Assembly: GCA_018652955.1 (NCBI GenBank)
Contig: JABIBA010000010.1
Span: 1-58,828, forward strand
Reading direction: 5' to 3'
DNA from: Candidatus Peribacter sp.
GTDB taxonomy: Bacteria; Patescibacteriota; Gracilibacteria; Peribacterales; Peribacteraceae
Length of the DNA: 58,828 bases
Part shown: piece by piece, positions 28,296 through 37,800 of the stretch
Layout of the letters: the number at the start of each line of letters is the position of its first letter
Numbering within the stretch: position 1 is the first letter of the stretch
Position numbers and translations under genes: made by a program
The notes under the pieces: generated by a model
What the model was told of the DNA's origin: nothing
Databases searched by the model: none
What the model saw: the letters and a program-made list of their open reading frames with translations, nothing else

Positions 28296-28324
28296 TTTAC
28301 TTCTAATTGCTTTTCTGGTATAAT
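28296..28324 (+). promoter_or_regulatory. Response regulator promoter (leaderless)
   Basis: TTTACT (28296-28301), 17 bases, TATAAT (28319-28324) preceded by TGG. Only seven bases separate the -10 from the ATG at 28332, so transcription should start at or next to the start codon. Confidence 0.75.
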
Positions 28325-28331
28325 AATCTAT

Positions 28332-28724
28332 ATGGCTAATACAGATATCCTTATTGCTGAAGACGACGCGGTTCTCCGCGAGGTCTATACAAAGAAGTTC
28401 ACTCTGAGCGGATACACTATCCGTACAGCTCAAAACGGTGAAGAGGCCATTGCAGAGATTCAAAAGAAAGAGCCAGATATCCTCATTCTAGATATCAATA
28501 TGCCTATTCTTGATGGATTTGGCGTATTAGAGAAGCATCCAAAAGAAGGACGAAAGTTCCCTATCATCATGCTGACAAACTTCGGAGATGATAAAAACAA
28601 GGAGCGAGGACAAGCTCTTGGAGCTGATGACTATTTTATTAAGAGTGAAATGACGATCCGTAAGCTACTCGAGATGGTTGAGACGCTTCTAAAGGCCAAA
28701 CAGTATTGGGCAGAGAAGCAGTAA
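28332..28724 (+). CDS. Receiver-only (CheY-like) response regulator
   Basis: Encodes 130 residues, a single REC domain. The acidic pair Glu10/Asp11/Asp12, the phosphoacceptor Asp54 (ILILDINMP), the switch Thr in IIMLTNF and the conserved Lys in DYFIKSE are present. There is no output domain and no histidine kinase nearby. It precedes the VirD4-like ATPase by 83 bases with a separate promoter. It could signal by protein-protein contact, as CheY does; the partner is unknown. Confidence 0.92.
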   Translation: MANTDILIAEDDAVLREVYTKKFTLSGYTIRTAQNGEEAIAEIQKKEPDILILDINMPILDGFGVLEKHPKEGRKFPIIMLTNFGDDKNKERGQALGADDYFIKSEMTIRKLLEMVETLLKAKQYWAEKQ

Positions 28725-28786
28725 ATATTCTTATCTTATAAGCTATCTGAAGAGCAAATTCTCTATCAGATACTCTTTAGACGTGG

Positions 28787-28792
28787 TATAAT
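28787..28792 (+). promoter_or_regulatory. -10 box of the VirD4-like gene
   Basis: TATAAT preceded by TGG (extended -10), 15 bases before the ATG at 28808; expected leader about nine bases. Confidence 0.6.
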
Positions 28793-28807
28793 GGTAAGAT
28801 ACCCTCA

Positions 28808-31294
28808 ATGGAACTAATAGATATCCTCATTGGCCTACTGTCTGCCGGAATACTTGGCTTCCTGGGGCTATGGACGTGCCGTCGAAATACAGATAGATCT
28901 CGCGGAGAGGAAATGGTATTTCTCCAAGTCATTGTTCCAAAGAAAGAAAGTAAAGAAGATAAGGAATCTACGTCAGAGCAATTCTCTTCTGGTCAGGACT
29001 TTAAAGAAGTCGTTGGTGTAATGGATCACCTGTATCAGTCTCTTTATGGAATCTTTAACTCAAGAGTATCTCGATTTTGGAAGGGGCAGCATTATTTGTC
29101 TCTTGAATACGCAGCACTCGGCGGAGAGATCTTATTCTTTATTGTCTGTCCACGATCTATTGCGCACCTTGTCGAAAAGCAAATCACGTCGTTTTATCCT
29201 GATGTGATTATCAACGAAGTAGAGGATTACAATATTTTTACGCCAGACTCTCACACAGCATCTGAAACACTTTTCCCTGCCGAAGACTACAGCTTTAGCT
29301 TTAGGACATATGCAGAGATGAAGAGTGATCCCCTCAATGCTATTACCAATGCATTCTCTAAACTCAAAGATGATGAAGGGGCTGCAGTGCAATTTGTGAT
29401 TAGACCTGCTGCATCTGGTTGGCAGAAAAAGTTACAGAAAGCAGCTGTAAAAATGATCAACCCAAAGAAGACACACGCCAAATGGTACAACCCTGTTTCT
29501 TGGATGAGCGCGGTGTTCTCTCTTCTTACTTCTTCTGAGACTTCAGAAGTAGTCAGCCTTGATAGTGCAAACGATGCAACAGGAAACCGTGTAACCCAAG
29601 TACAAGAAGAACGCAGTAAGATGCTCGATGAAAAAGCACTCAACCCAGGATACTACTGCAGCATTCGTACAATTGGGTCTGCAGAAACAGCAGTCAAAGC
29701 GCAAAATGTTCTCGCAGGAATTGTGACTGCATTTGCACAGTTTGATGTTGTGCGAGGTAATAGTTTTAAGCGACCACAGATGAGCAGCAAAGGAAAGATC
29801 GTAGAACGATTTATCCGCAGAAGCCCTCGCCGAAGCATTGGCCAATGGCTGATGTATAAGAAGATGCTCGTGGGGACTGCTGAGCTAGCAACGTTCTTCC
29901 ACTTACCAAACATTAAATATAACAAGGTAGATATGATTAAGTGGCAACGATTTAAAGTAGCACCAGTTCCAAAGGGAATCCCTGATGAAGGGTTATATCT
30001 TGGGACGAATACTGTTCGTGGAGAGAAGAAGAAAATCTTCATGGCCAACGAAGATCGATTTAGACACTTCTATATTATTGGACAGACTGGTACTGGTAAG
30101 TCTTCGATTATCCAGCTCATGGCACGGCAAGACTTTCATAGTGGCAAAGGAGTCTGTGTTATTGACCCTCACGGATCTCTGATAGAAGACCTACTTCCGT
30201 ACATCCCACGAGAACGTGCTGATGATGTGATCTACTTTAACCCTGCCGATACAGAGCGCCCAATGGGTCTTAATATCCTTGAGGCAGAAGGACCTGAAGA
30301 GCGTGACCTTGTTGCCCTCGATGCCATGAACATGATGGTGAAGATGTTTGGAGAAGAAATCTTTGGACCACGTATTCAAGATTACTTTAGAAACGGATGT
30401 CTTACTCTTATGGAAGATGAAGAAGAAGGCGGTGCTATCACCGATCTTGTAAAACTCTTTACGGATGAAGAATGGCAGAAATATAAAGTAACCAAAGTCA
30501 AAAATCCTATTGTCCGTAGTTTCTGGGAAAAGCAGATGGCCCAAACAGGACAGCGTGAAAAAGCAGAGATGATCCCCTACTTCGCCGCGAAGTTTGGACA
30601 GTTCTATACAAACGCTCTCATTCGAAATATTGTCGGACAAACCAAGTCTGCATTTAATATTGCTGACTGTATGAGTGAATCAAAGATCTTGCTGATGAAC
30701 CTTTCGAAAGGACTTGTCGGAGATATTAATGCACAGCTTCTTGGTATGATTGCCGTTAGCAAAATTCAGGTAGCTGCTATGCGCCGCCAACGTTTGGCAA
30801 AAGAAGAACGTAAAGACTTCTTTATGTATATCGATGAATTCCAAAACTTCGTAACTCCTTCTATCGAATCTATTCTGTCTGAGGCTCGTAAGTATCGCCT
30901 CGGTCTCATCCTTGCTCACCAGTATATCGACCAGCTCGAGAAAGACAGTAAGCTCTCTGGAGCTGTCAGCCTGAAGGGTGCAATCTTCGGTAACGTTGGA
31001 ACCATGATGTTTTATAAGATTGGTCCACAAGATGCAGAAGTGTGTGCCAAAGAAATGGCCCCAGTATTTTCTGACCAAGACCTTATAAACATGGACGCGT
31101 TCCAAGGAGCAATGAAGGTAAGTGTTAATAACCAACCATCACGGCCGTTTAGTATCGAAGTGCCAAAACCTTGGCTGGATACAACGTATCCAAAAGACGA
31201 CCAAGCAGGAGAAGCATTCAAGCAGCTCTCTCGTCTTACGTACGGGCGCCAAAAAGAGTTCGTGGATCGAGAGATCTTACGAAGGATTGGGTAG
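28808..31294 (+). CDS. VirD4/TraG-like membrane-anchored DNA-transfer ATPase
   Basis: Encodes 828 residues. One N-terminal membrane helix (about residues 3-24). A conserved N-terminal domain, common in CPR homologues, precedes the ATPase. Walker A is GQTGTGKS at residues 425-432, the CVIDPHGSLIEDL strand follows, and Walker B is FFMYIDEFQNF with a downstream arginine-rich LSEARKYRLGL. This is the coupling-protein/HerA (DUF87) group that pumps DNA in conjugation or type IV secretion. In CPR such genes often stand near pilus or DNA-uptake genes. No relaxase or VirB channel is in the window, so the role (DNA import, export or segregation) is open. Confidence 0.88.
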   Translation: MELIDILIGLLSAGILGFLGLWTCRRNTDRSRGEEMVFLQVIVPKKESKEDKESTSEQFSSGQDFKEVVGVMDHLYQSLYGIFNSRVSRFWKGQHYLSLEYAALGGEILFFIVCPRSIAHLVEKQITSFYPDVIINEVEDYNIFTPDSHTASETLFPAEDYSFSFRTYAEMKSDPLNAITNAFSKLKDDEGAAVQFVIRPAASGWQKKLQKAAVKMINPKKTHAKWYNPVSWMSAVFSLLTSSETSEVVSLDSANDATGNRVTQVQEERSKMLDEKALNPGYYCSIRTIGSAETAVKAQNVLAGIVTAFAQFDVVRGNSFKRPQMSSKGKIVERFIRRSPRRSIGQWLMYKKMLVGTAELATFFHLPNIKYNKVDMIKWQRFKVAPVPKGIPDEGLYLGTNTVRGEKKKIFMANEDRFRHFYIIGQTGTGKSSIIQLMARQDFHSGKGVCVIDPHGSLIEDLLPYIPRERADDVIYFNPADTERPMGLNILEAEGPEERDLVALDAMNMMVKMFGEEIFGPRIQDYFRNGCLTLMEDEEEGGAITDLVKLFTDEEWQKYKVTKVKNPIVRSFWEKQMAQTGQREKAEMIPYFAAKFGQFYTNALIRNIVGQTKSAFNIADCMSESKILLMNLSKGLVGDINAQLLGMIAVSKIQVAAMRRQRLAKEERKDFFMYIDEFQNFVTPSIESILSEARKYRLGLILAHQYIDQLEKDSKLSGAVSLKGAIFGNVGTMMFYKIGPQDAEVCAKEMAPVFSDQDLINMDAFQGAMKVSVNNQPSRPFSIEVPKPWLDTTYPKDDQAGEAFKQLSRLTYGRQKEFVDREILRRIG

Positions 31295-31303
31295 GCTTTT
31301 TTA

Positions 31304-32611
31304 TTACTGTAAAGCAATAGTCTCTACTGGTACTGCATGTACCAAGTATCTTTGAGCAATACTATCTGGAGGCCAGCAGGTAAAGAGGATGAGCTCTTCT
31401 CCTACTCCCTCATCCATAAAGGCTTTGTTGGCATCTTTGGCGATAATAGTTTGCTCGTGAGTTACCTGATAGATGTGCAACTCTCCTGCATACGTAACGT
31501 ATACTTTGTCTCCTGGATTTAGCTCGTTGATTCGACGGAAGATCTTTGTAAATTCAGAGACATCCCATGGGTATCCAGAGCTGTGTCCGTATACCATCAT
31601 CTTTCCTCCTCCACCTGGATACGAGAAGAGGTGACCGACACCTTGCTTCAGTACTGCCAGTACACCGTCTTTAGAAACGGCATCTTGTGGGTGTGTAATC
31701 GTAAGATCTGTAACACCAATTGAAGGCATAGAAATAGAGAAGTACTTCTCGGAGGCGTATGGGTGATCTATCTTTGGGGCAATGGTAACGTTGGCAGGCT
31801 GAGACGGTTTAATAATATTATTGAACGAAGAAACTCCTGTGGATCCTCCAGCATTCTGCTGGACTACTGGTGGTAAATTAGGAGCCGTAACCTGCTGAAC
31901 AGGTGCTACGGGTGCAGGTGCATTTGTAGGTGCGGTTGGCTCTGGTCCATCGAAGGCAACTTTGTTATTAGCTCTAGAAGAGTGAAGGCGATAGACCATA
32001 TCGAAGAACTGACCACGAGTAATGGCAGTTCCTAGTCGTAGCTTTCCTTTGTGCATAATAAGGTTCTTACTGATGGCTGAATTGATAGGCCCTGTAAACC
32101 ACTGGTTCGACTGGTTCTCAATATACGGACTTAATGTTGCAGTTGTAGCTTCTGTTGGCTCTTTAAAGGTACGCATAAGGAGAGCTACTGCTTCTTCTGT
32201 ACGAAGGAGCTGCGCAGGACCAAATGTTCCATTTGGATATCCCTTTACGATTTGCTTCTCGTAAGCAGCCTCGATATACGGAGCATACCACTGGGTCTGG
32301 TCGCTATCGGTAAAGAGGGGAACCGGAGGGGTGTTTTTGGCGAAGTGGGCAATACGTGTATCGAAGCTTCCTTCTGCTTTAAGGATAACCTTAAGAGCTT
32401 CTACACGGTTGAGTGGAGAGTTAGGTCTTGCAAGTCCATCTGCATACCCCTGTACAATATTCTGTGCACTAAGGTAAGAGAATGCAGCATTATAATCTGT
32501 ACCCTGTGTATCTGGGAATCCAGCTGCAAGAGCCTGTCCTGCCGTAAGGCTGGCAAGGGATACGAGAGCTAGACTGGCCGCAAATCGACGAACGTAATCG
32601 TTGTTGAACAT
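31304..32611 (-). CDS. Exported sortase fused to SLH domains
   Basis: Encodes 435 residues. Signal peptide about residues 1-29 (LASLTAGQALA). Two to three SLH units occupy residues 30-200 (AFSYLSAQNIVQGYADGLARP and AYEKQIVKGYPNGTFGP are clear). A Pro/Ala linker (about 210-260) leads to a sortase domain. His343 (VYGHSSG), Cys412 (LFTCWPP) and Arg421 (IAQRYLVH) form the transpeptidase triad. Sortases join LPXTG-like proteins to the wall or to pili. Anchoring one through SLH domains, not a membrane helix, is uncommon. The gene converges on the VirD4-like gene nine bases away. Confidence 0.88.
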   Translation of the reverse strand: MFNNDYVRRFAASLALVSLASLTAGQALAAGFPDTQGTDYNAAFSYLSAQNIVQGYADGLARPNSPLNRVEALKVILKAEGSFDTRIAHFAKNTPPVPLFTDSDQTQWYAPYIEAAYEKQIVKGYPNGTFGPAQLLRTEEAVALLMRTFKEPTEATTATLSPYIENQSNQWFTGPINSAISKNLIMHKGKLRLGTAITRGQFFDMVYRLHSSRANNKVAFDGPEPTAPTNAPAPVAPVQQVTAPNLPPVVQQNAGGSTGVSSFNNIIKPSQPANVTIAPKIDHPYASEKYFSISMPSIGVTDLTITHPQDAVSKDGVLAVLKQGVGHLFSYPGGGGKMMVYGHSSGYPWDVSEFTKIFRRINELNPGDKVYVTYAGELHIYQVTHEQTIIAKDANKAFMDEGVGEELILFTCWPPDSIAQRYLVHAVPVETIALQ

Positions 32612-32617
32612 AGGAGT

Positions 32618-32648
32618 AGTATCCTATACTTTTTCCTGTTTTTGTCAA
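32618..32648 (-). promoter_or_regulatory. Sortase gene promoter
   Basis: Minus strand TTGACA (32643-32648), then TAGGAT (32621-32626, spacer 16) or GATACT (32618-32623, spacer 19). Either leaves fewer than ten bases to the ATG at 32611. No Shine-Dalgarno. Confidence 0.65.
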
Positions 32649-32678
32649 GTACTCCTAGCAACCCAAACGACTAATAAT

Positions 32679-32707
32679 TTGGCAACCATTGGGCAATCCT
32701 GTACATT
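32679..32707 (+). promoter_or_regulatory. ychF promoter (leaderless)
   Basis: TTGGCA (32679-32684), 17 bases, TACATT (32702-32707), then seven bases to the ATG at 32715. This decides the ychF start in favour of 32715. Confidence 0.7.
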
Positions 32708-32714
32708 TTCCCAG

Positions 32715-33809
32715 ATGTCCCTTCAGATCGGAATCGTCGGCCTCCCAAATGTGGGTAAATCTACCCTCTTTAACGCACTGACCCGTTCTAAGGGTGCAGA
32801 GGCACAGAACTACCCCTTCTGTACTATCGAACCGAATGTCGGGATTGTAGAGGTGCCAGATAAGAGGCTGCTAAAGCTCGCTGATATGGTGAAGCCAGAG
32901 AAGGTGATTCCTACTGCTATAGAGTTCGTCGATATCGCCGGTCTCGTAAAAGGAGCTTCTAAGGGAGAAGGTCTTGGGAACAAGTTCCTCGGAGCTATTC
33001 GAGAAGTCGATGCTATCTGCCATGTTGTGAGGCATTTTGAAGACGGTGATATTACTCATGTCGAAGGGTCTACAGATCCGAATAGAGACAGGGGAATTAT
33101 CGAGACAGAGTTGATTATTGCAGACCTAGAATCCCTCAATGGCAGAATGGATAAGCTGGCAAGCCTTGCCAGGGGTGGAGACAAAGAGAAGATCAAAGAG
33201 CTGGCTGTATTTGAAAAGATATTAGTAGTGCTCAATGAAGGTAAGATGGCAATAGAAACAGATGTCACAGAAGAAGAGCATGCCTTCTTAAAGACTGCTC
33301 AGCTCCTTACCTATAAGCCTATTATCTATGCCTGTAATGTCGCAGAAAACGAACTACACACAGTAAGTGTGCATGAGGTAAAGGATGAAATGGGACTAAC
33401 AGAGAACGATCAGCTCATTACGATATCTGCAAAGATCGAAGAGGACCTACAAGACTTAAGTGCAGAAGATGCTCAGGAGTTTTTAGAAGATCTCGGAGTG
33501 ACAGACTCAGGACTCGATAGATTGATCCACGCTGCCTACGCAGCCCTAGGGTATGAGACCTACTTTACTGCAGGTGTGCAGGAGGTGCGCGCATGGAATA
33601 TTCTTAAAGGGAGCACTGCACCTCAAGCTGCTGGGGTTATCCACACCGACTTTGAAAAAGGATTTATTAAAGCAGACACGATTGCCTACGAAGATTTTGT
33701 AGAACACGGAGGAGAACAAGGAGCAAAGACCGCAGGAAAACTTCGCCAAGAAGGAAAAGAATACATCGTCAAAGATGGTGACGTGATGCACTTTAAATTT
33801 AATAACTAA
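32715..33809 (+). CDS. ychF: Ribosome-binding ATPase YchF (Obg family)
   Basis: Encodes 364 residues, the standard length, from ATG 32715 (an open frame continues upstream to 32601 but precedes the promoter). The P-loop is GLPNVGKSTLFNALT, switch region ends in VDIAGLVKGASKGEGLGNKFL. The altered G4 motif (NVAENE in place of NKxD) is the hallmark of ATP preference. The C-terminal TGS-like domain includes RAWNILKGSTAPQAAGVIHTD and FEKGFIKADT. It binds ribosomes and modulates translation and stress responses. Followed at once by the RNHCP gene. Confidence 0.95.
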   Translation: MSLQIGIVGLPNVGKSTLFNALTRSKGAEAQNYPFCTIEPNVGIVEVPDKRLLKLADMVKPEKVIPTAIEFVDIAGLVKGASKGEGLGNKFLGAIREVDAICHVVRHFEDGDITHVEGSTDPNRDRGIIETELIIADLESLNGRMDKLASLARGGDKEKIKELAVFEKILVVLNEGKMAIETDVTEEEHAFLKTAQLLTYKPIIYACNVAENELHTVSVHEVKDEMGLTENDQLITISAKIEEDLQDLSAEDAQEFLEDLGVTDSGLDRLIHAAYAALGYETYFTAGVQEVRAWNILKGSTAPQAAGVIHTDFEKGFIKADTIAYEDFVEHGGEQGAKTAGKLRQEGKEYIVKDGDVMHFKFNN

Positions 33810-33817
33810 CGGTTTTT

Positions 33818-34102
33818 ATTGCTCGCCAAGAACCGTTTGAGTGTGGACACTGCAAAGAAAGCGTAAAACCTCTTGAAGATGGCAGCTACAGAAACCACTG
33901 TCCGAAGTGTTTATGGAGCAAACATGTAGATGACAAGGGGCCTGGAGACCGTGCGTCAACCTGTAAAAGCATGATGAAACCAGACCGCATCGATCATCGT
34001 AAAAAGAAGGGCTGGATGATCGTTCACCTCTGCGAAGCTTGTGGCAAAGAGATCCCAAACATGGCTGCTTGCGATGATGACTTAACTGTTTTAAAGTCGT
34101 AG
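33818..34102 (+). CDS. RNHCP zinc-ribbon protein, apparent ATT start
   Basis: The frame encodes a compact cysteine-rich protein with FECGHC, the family signature RNHCPKCLWSKHVD, a conserved CKSMM..., GWMIVHLCEACGKE and a closing AACDDD. These match the RNHCP domain (named after this motif), thought to bind zinc; biological role unknown. No ATG, GTG or TTG exists between the upstream in-frame stop near 33802 and the first conserved residues. ATT at 33818 gives 94 residues starting (M)ARQEPFEC and is the best candidate. The gene begins eight bases after ychF stops, so it is probably translated from the same mRNA. A 117-codon frame on the opposite strand is its shadow. Confidence 0.82.
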   Translation: MARQEPFECGHCKESVKPLEDGSYRNHCPKCLWSKHVDDKGPGDRASTCKSMMKPDRIDHRKKKGWMIVHLCEACGKEIPNMAACDDDLTVLKS

Positions 34103-34363
34103 AAAAATTGTATACATGAAATAAAATTGTGTTCGACTTTTTTGTTTTAGGCAAGGGCTCTTTGGGCATGTACCCTTGCAGTATTTACTTCGACCAATTA
34201 CGATAGTGAATACCTGCTACCCACACACTTATGCGTTTTCTACTTTGGGCATCGGCATTCGGAGTTCTATTTGTTGCCTTTTAACTGTAACAAAAACAGG
34301 GGTAACCCGTTAGAACATATGAACCTACCCCACACTACCTCATGGACATCATAATATGCCGAC
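34103..34363. other. Intergenic gap with one inverted repeat
   Basis: Contains GCAAGGG...CCCTTGC (34151-34157 with 34173-34179, loop 15) without a T run on either strand. No supported gene. Confidence 0.4.
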
Positions 34364-34798
34364 CTACAACTGCGATAGATACGACTCCGTCAGACTCTTA
34401 GATAACGGAATCTTCTCCCCAACATTCCCCTCTGGCTTGATTACAAGCTGATCGGGAACATCTTCTGAAGGACTAGTAACATCAATATCAAAAGAACCTG
34501 ATTCAATCTGTTGCTTCATCTCATTTGATATATCTGGATTACTGAGCACCGCCTCTATCCCCTGCTGCGCAATATCTTTTTCTATCTGCTGCTTGAAGGC
34601 TTCTTGAAATTCAGGCTCTGTCTCTAGCCCAAACTTTATCTGTGCCATGGCTTCATTCCTCTGCATTTCTTGTTTGGCCTTCTCGGGTCCTACGACTTTC
34701 TGACGCAACTTCTCATACGCCCTAGCACTCATCTTGTACTTTGCATTTTGTTTTTGCTTTGCAGTACCCGGTAATTTATCGAGCCAAGAGTCAGACAT
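34364..34798 (-). CDS. Unknown 144-aa helical protein downstream of nrdJ
   Basis: A Lys/Gln-rich N-terminal half (KQKQNAKYKMSARAYEKLRQK) followed by an acidic Gln-rich half and a hydrophilic end. Predicted mostly helical; no membrane segment, signal or known motif. Its ATG lies 14 bases after the nrdJ stop on the same strand, so it probably belongs to that transcription unit and would share NrdR control. No evidence for a direct role in nucleotide metabolism. Confidence 0.65.
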   Translation of the reverse strand: MSDSWLDKLPGTAKQKQNAKYKMSARAYEKLRQKVVGPEKAKQEMQRNEAMAQIKFGLETEPEFQEAFKQQIEKDIAQQGIEAVLSNPDISNEMKQQIESGSFDIDVTSPSEDVPDQLVIKPEGNVGEKIPLSKSLTESYLSQL

Positions 34799-34812
34799 AC
34801 AGTGATTCTATC

Positions 34813-37800
34813 CTAACTACAGCCAGAAGTACCACCGCAATCAAGACATAGCTCACAAGAGCCATTACGCTTCATCTTGGTAGAACCACACTCCGTACAA
34901 ATAGAACCGGTGTATCCTTGAAGTTTGGCATTCTCGATTTTACCTTCGAGTGTGTCTGCTCCTGCCTCATCTTCTACAACTGCTTCATGAAGGTGTTCCT
35001 TTACTGCACTACCCATATCAGTAGCTGCAGAGGTTCCTTCATCGACAACAGGTAAGCGCATAGCAAATGCATCTTTACTCTTGCTTCCTGTGGCATAGGC
35101 CTTATCGATAAGCTCTCCATTGTGGAAACGCTTTGCCTCTGTCTTTGTCATAAACTTGAGAGCTAGCCAACGACCAAGATAGTCCATAAGACTCTTTACC
35201 ATTGGAATCTCTTTATTGATGGTCATTCCCATTGGTTCAAAACGTGTGTGTACAAGCTTCTCACAAAGAACATCAAGTGGCACACCGTACTGGAGGTTCA
35301 TGGATAGGCTCAGTGCCAATGTATCCATGACCCCAGAAAGTGTAGACCCTTCTTTTGCCATCTTGATGAAGATTTCACCAGGGGCTCCATCTTCATACAT
35401 ACCAACGTGCAAGTATCCTTCGTGACCTGCTACAGAGAATTTATGTGTCATAGACAAGCGCTCGTCTGGAAGCTTTCTTCTTCGAGGAGCTTCTTTGGTA
35501 ATGATCTTTTCAATGATCTTAGTTTCAATTTCTTTTTCTTCACTCTTGTCTTCTTTACTATCGGACTTATTGCTAAGCGCCTGACTCATTTTAGAACCAT
35601 CACGATAGAGAGCGTTTGCTTTTAGGCAGAGTTTCCAACTGAGGAAGTATGCATTTTTGATATCTTCGACCGTTGCTTCGTTTGGCAAGTTAATCGTCTT
35701 AGAAATCGCTCCAGAAAGGAATGGTTGAGCAGCAGCCATCATGCGGATGTGCCCTTCGTAGTAAATAAATCGCTTTCCATCTTTACCACACCTGTTTGCA
35801 CAGTCGAATACAGTGAGGTGTTCTGTTTTAAGATGTGGAGCACCCTCTACAGTCATGTTTCCTGCGATGTAGGTATTCGCTTGATCAATCTGGTCTTTCG
35901 TAAATCCAAGTTCCACAAGCACATCTAAATTCATATCTTCTATCTGCTCAGCATTAAAGCCAAGTCTCTTCATTGTCTCTTCTCCAAGGGTAAACTTGTT
36001 AAAAGCAAATGGGAGCTCGAAGACCCCTGGAAGGGTCTTTTCTATATTCGCAATATCTTGGTCTGTACATCCCTTCTCTTTGAGTGACTCTCTGTTAATG
36101 TGTGGGGCACCCTCTAGCGTTAATGTACCCATCACATACTTCATGATTTCATTTACTTCTGTCTCGTTGTATCCAAGTGTAATGAGAGCAGGTTTTACAG
36201 ATTGGTTTGCGATCTTCATATATCCACCTCCAGCAAGCTTCTTGAATTTTACGAGAGCGAAATCTGGCTCTACACCAGTGGTATCACAATCCATAAGAAG
36301 GCCGATTGTTCCTGTTGGAGCAATAACCGTTGTTTGCGCATTACGATATCCGTGCTTCTCTCCAAGAGCGAGAGCCCTATCCCAACATTCTTTTGCAGGT
36401 TCAAGCATGTAGGAAGGACACACGTTCTGCTCTATTCCTACAGGGTTAACGTGCAATGCCTCATACTCACTATCGGGTGACGCGTACGCAGCTCTTCGGT
36501 GGTTTCGCATAACACGGAGCATATGGTTCTTGTTTTTTTCATATCCTTTAAATGCTCCAAGCTTCTCCGCCATTTCTGCAGAGGTAGCGTAACTTTCTCC
36601 AGTAAGAATGGCAGTAATCGCACCACAAATTGCCCGTCCCTGCTTACTATCGTATGGAATACCCATGCGCATAAGCATTGCTCCGAGGTTTGCGTATCCA
36701 AGACCGAGTGTCCGGAACATATAGCTAAGTTCTGCAATTTCTTTGCTAGGGAACTGTGCCATAAGCACAGAAACCTCTAGGACAATTGTCCATATACGGA
36801 CAGCATGCTTAAACTTATCGACTTCGAATGTTCCGTGCTCTGCATCGTAAAACTTCATCAAGTTGATTGAAGCCAAGTTACAAGCAGTGTTATCGAGGAA
36901 CATGTACTCACTACAAGGGTTTGATGCGTTAATCGGTCCATCCTCTGGGCACGTGTGCCAATCGTTGATGGTTGTATCGTACTGAAGCCCTGGATCTGCA
37001 CATGCCCATGCTGCGTATCCAATTTGATCCCATAGGTCACGAGACCGTAGTGCCTTACTAGGCTGCGCAGTGCGTCCTTCTTTCTCTGCAGTCTTTAGTT
37101 CTGTACGCCAGAACAAGTTCCAGTTGGCATCTTTTTCTACAGACTCGAAGAAGTTATGAGGAATACGAATGGAGTTATTGGAGTTCTGACCAGAGACTGT
37201 CGCGTAGGCTTCGCCGTTAAAGTCTGTATCGTATCCAGCTTTTGCCATCGCTCCTACTTTCTTCTCTTCGTTTACCTTCCAGTTAATAAACTCTTCGATA
37301 TCTGGATGGTTTAAGTCGAGACACACCATTTTGGCAGCTCGCCTTGTTGTTCCTCCAGATTTAATGGCACCTGCTGCACGATCTCCAATCTTTAAAAAGC
37401 TCATAAGCCCCGAGCTCTGTCCTCCTCCAGAAAGTGGCTCCCCTGCTCCGCGAAGGCTACTGAAGTTTGTTCCTGTTCCAGATCCAAACTTAAAGAGTCT
37501 TGCTTCTCGTACCCAAAGATCCATGATTCCTCCTTCGTTTACCATGTCATCATCAACAGATTGAATAAAACACGCGTGTGGCTGTGGATGTGTGTAGGCA
37601 TCTGGGCTTTGGCTCACTGCACCACTCTCTGGCTCACAGTAATAGTGTCCTTGTTTCTTTCCTGTAATACCGTAGGCGTAATGCAGTCCCGTGTTAAACC
37701 ACTGAGGGCTATTAGGGGCTGCCATCTGGTGCACGAGCATGAAACTAAGTTCATCTTCGAATGTTTGAGCGTCTTGTGCGGTATCAAAGTAACCGTACTG

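Noticed and set aside
33816-34169. 117-codon open frame on the minus strand
   Set aside because: It is antisense to the RNHCP gene, whose conserved motifs lie on the plus strand.
34231-34284. 17-residue hydrophobic open frame
   Set aside because: Too short, without a convincing promoter or Shine-Dalgarno; possible by chance.
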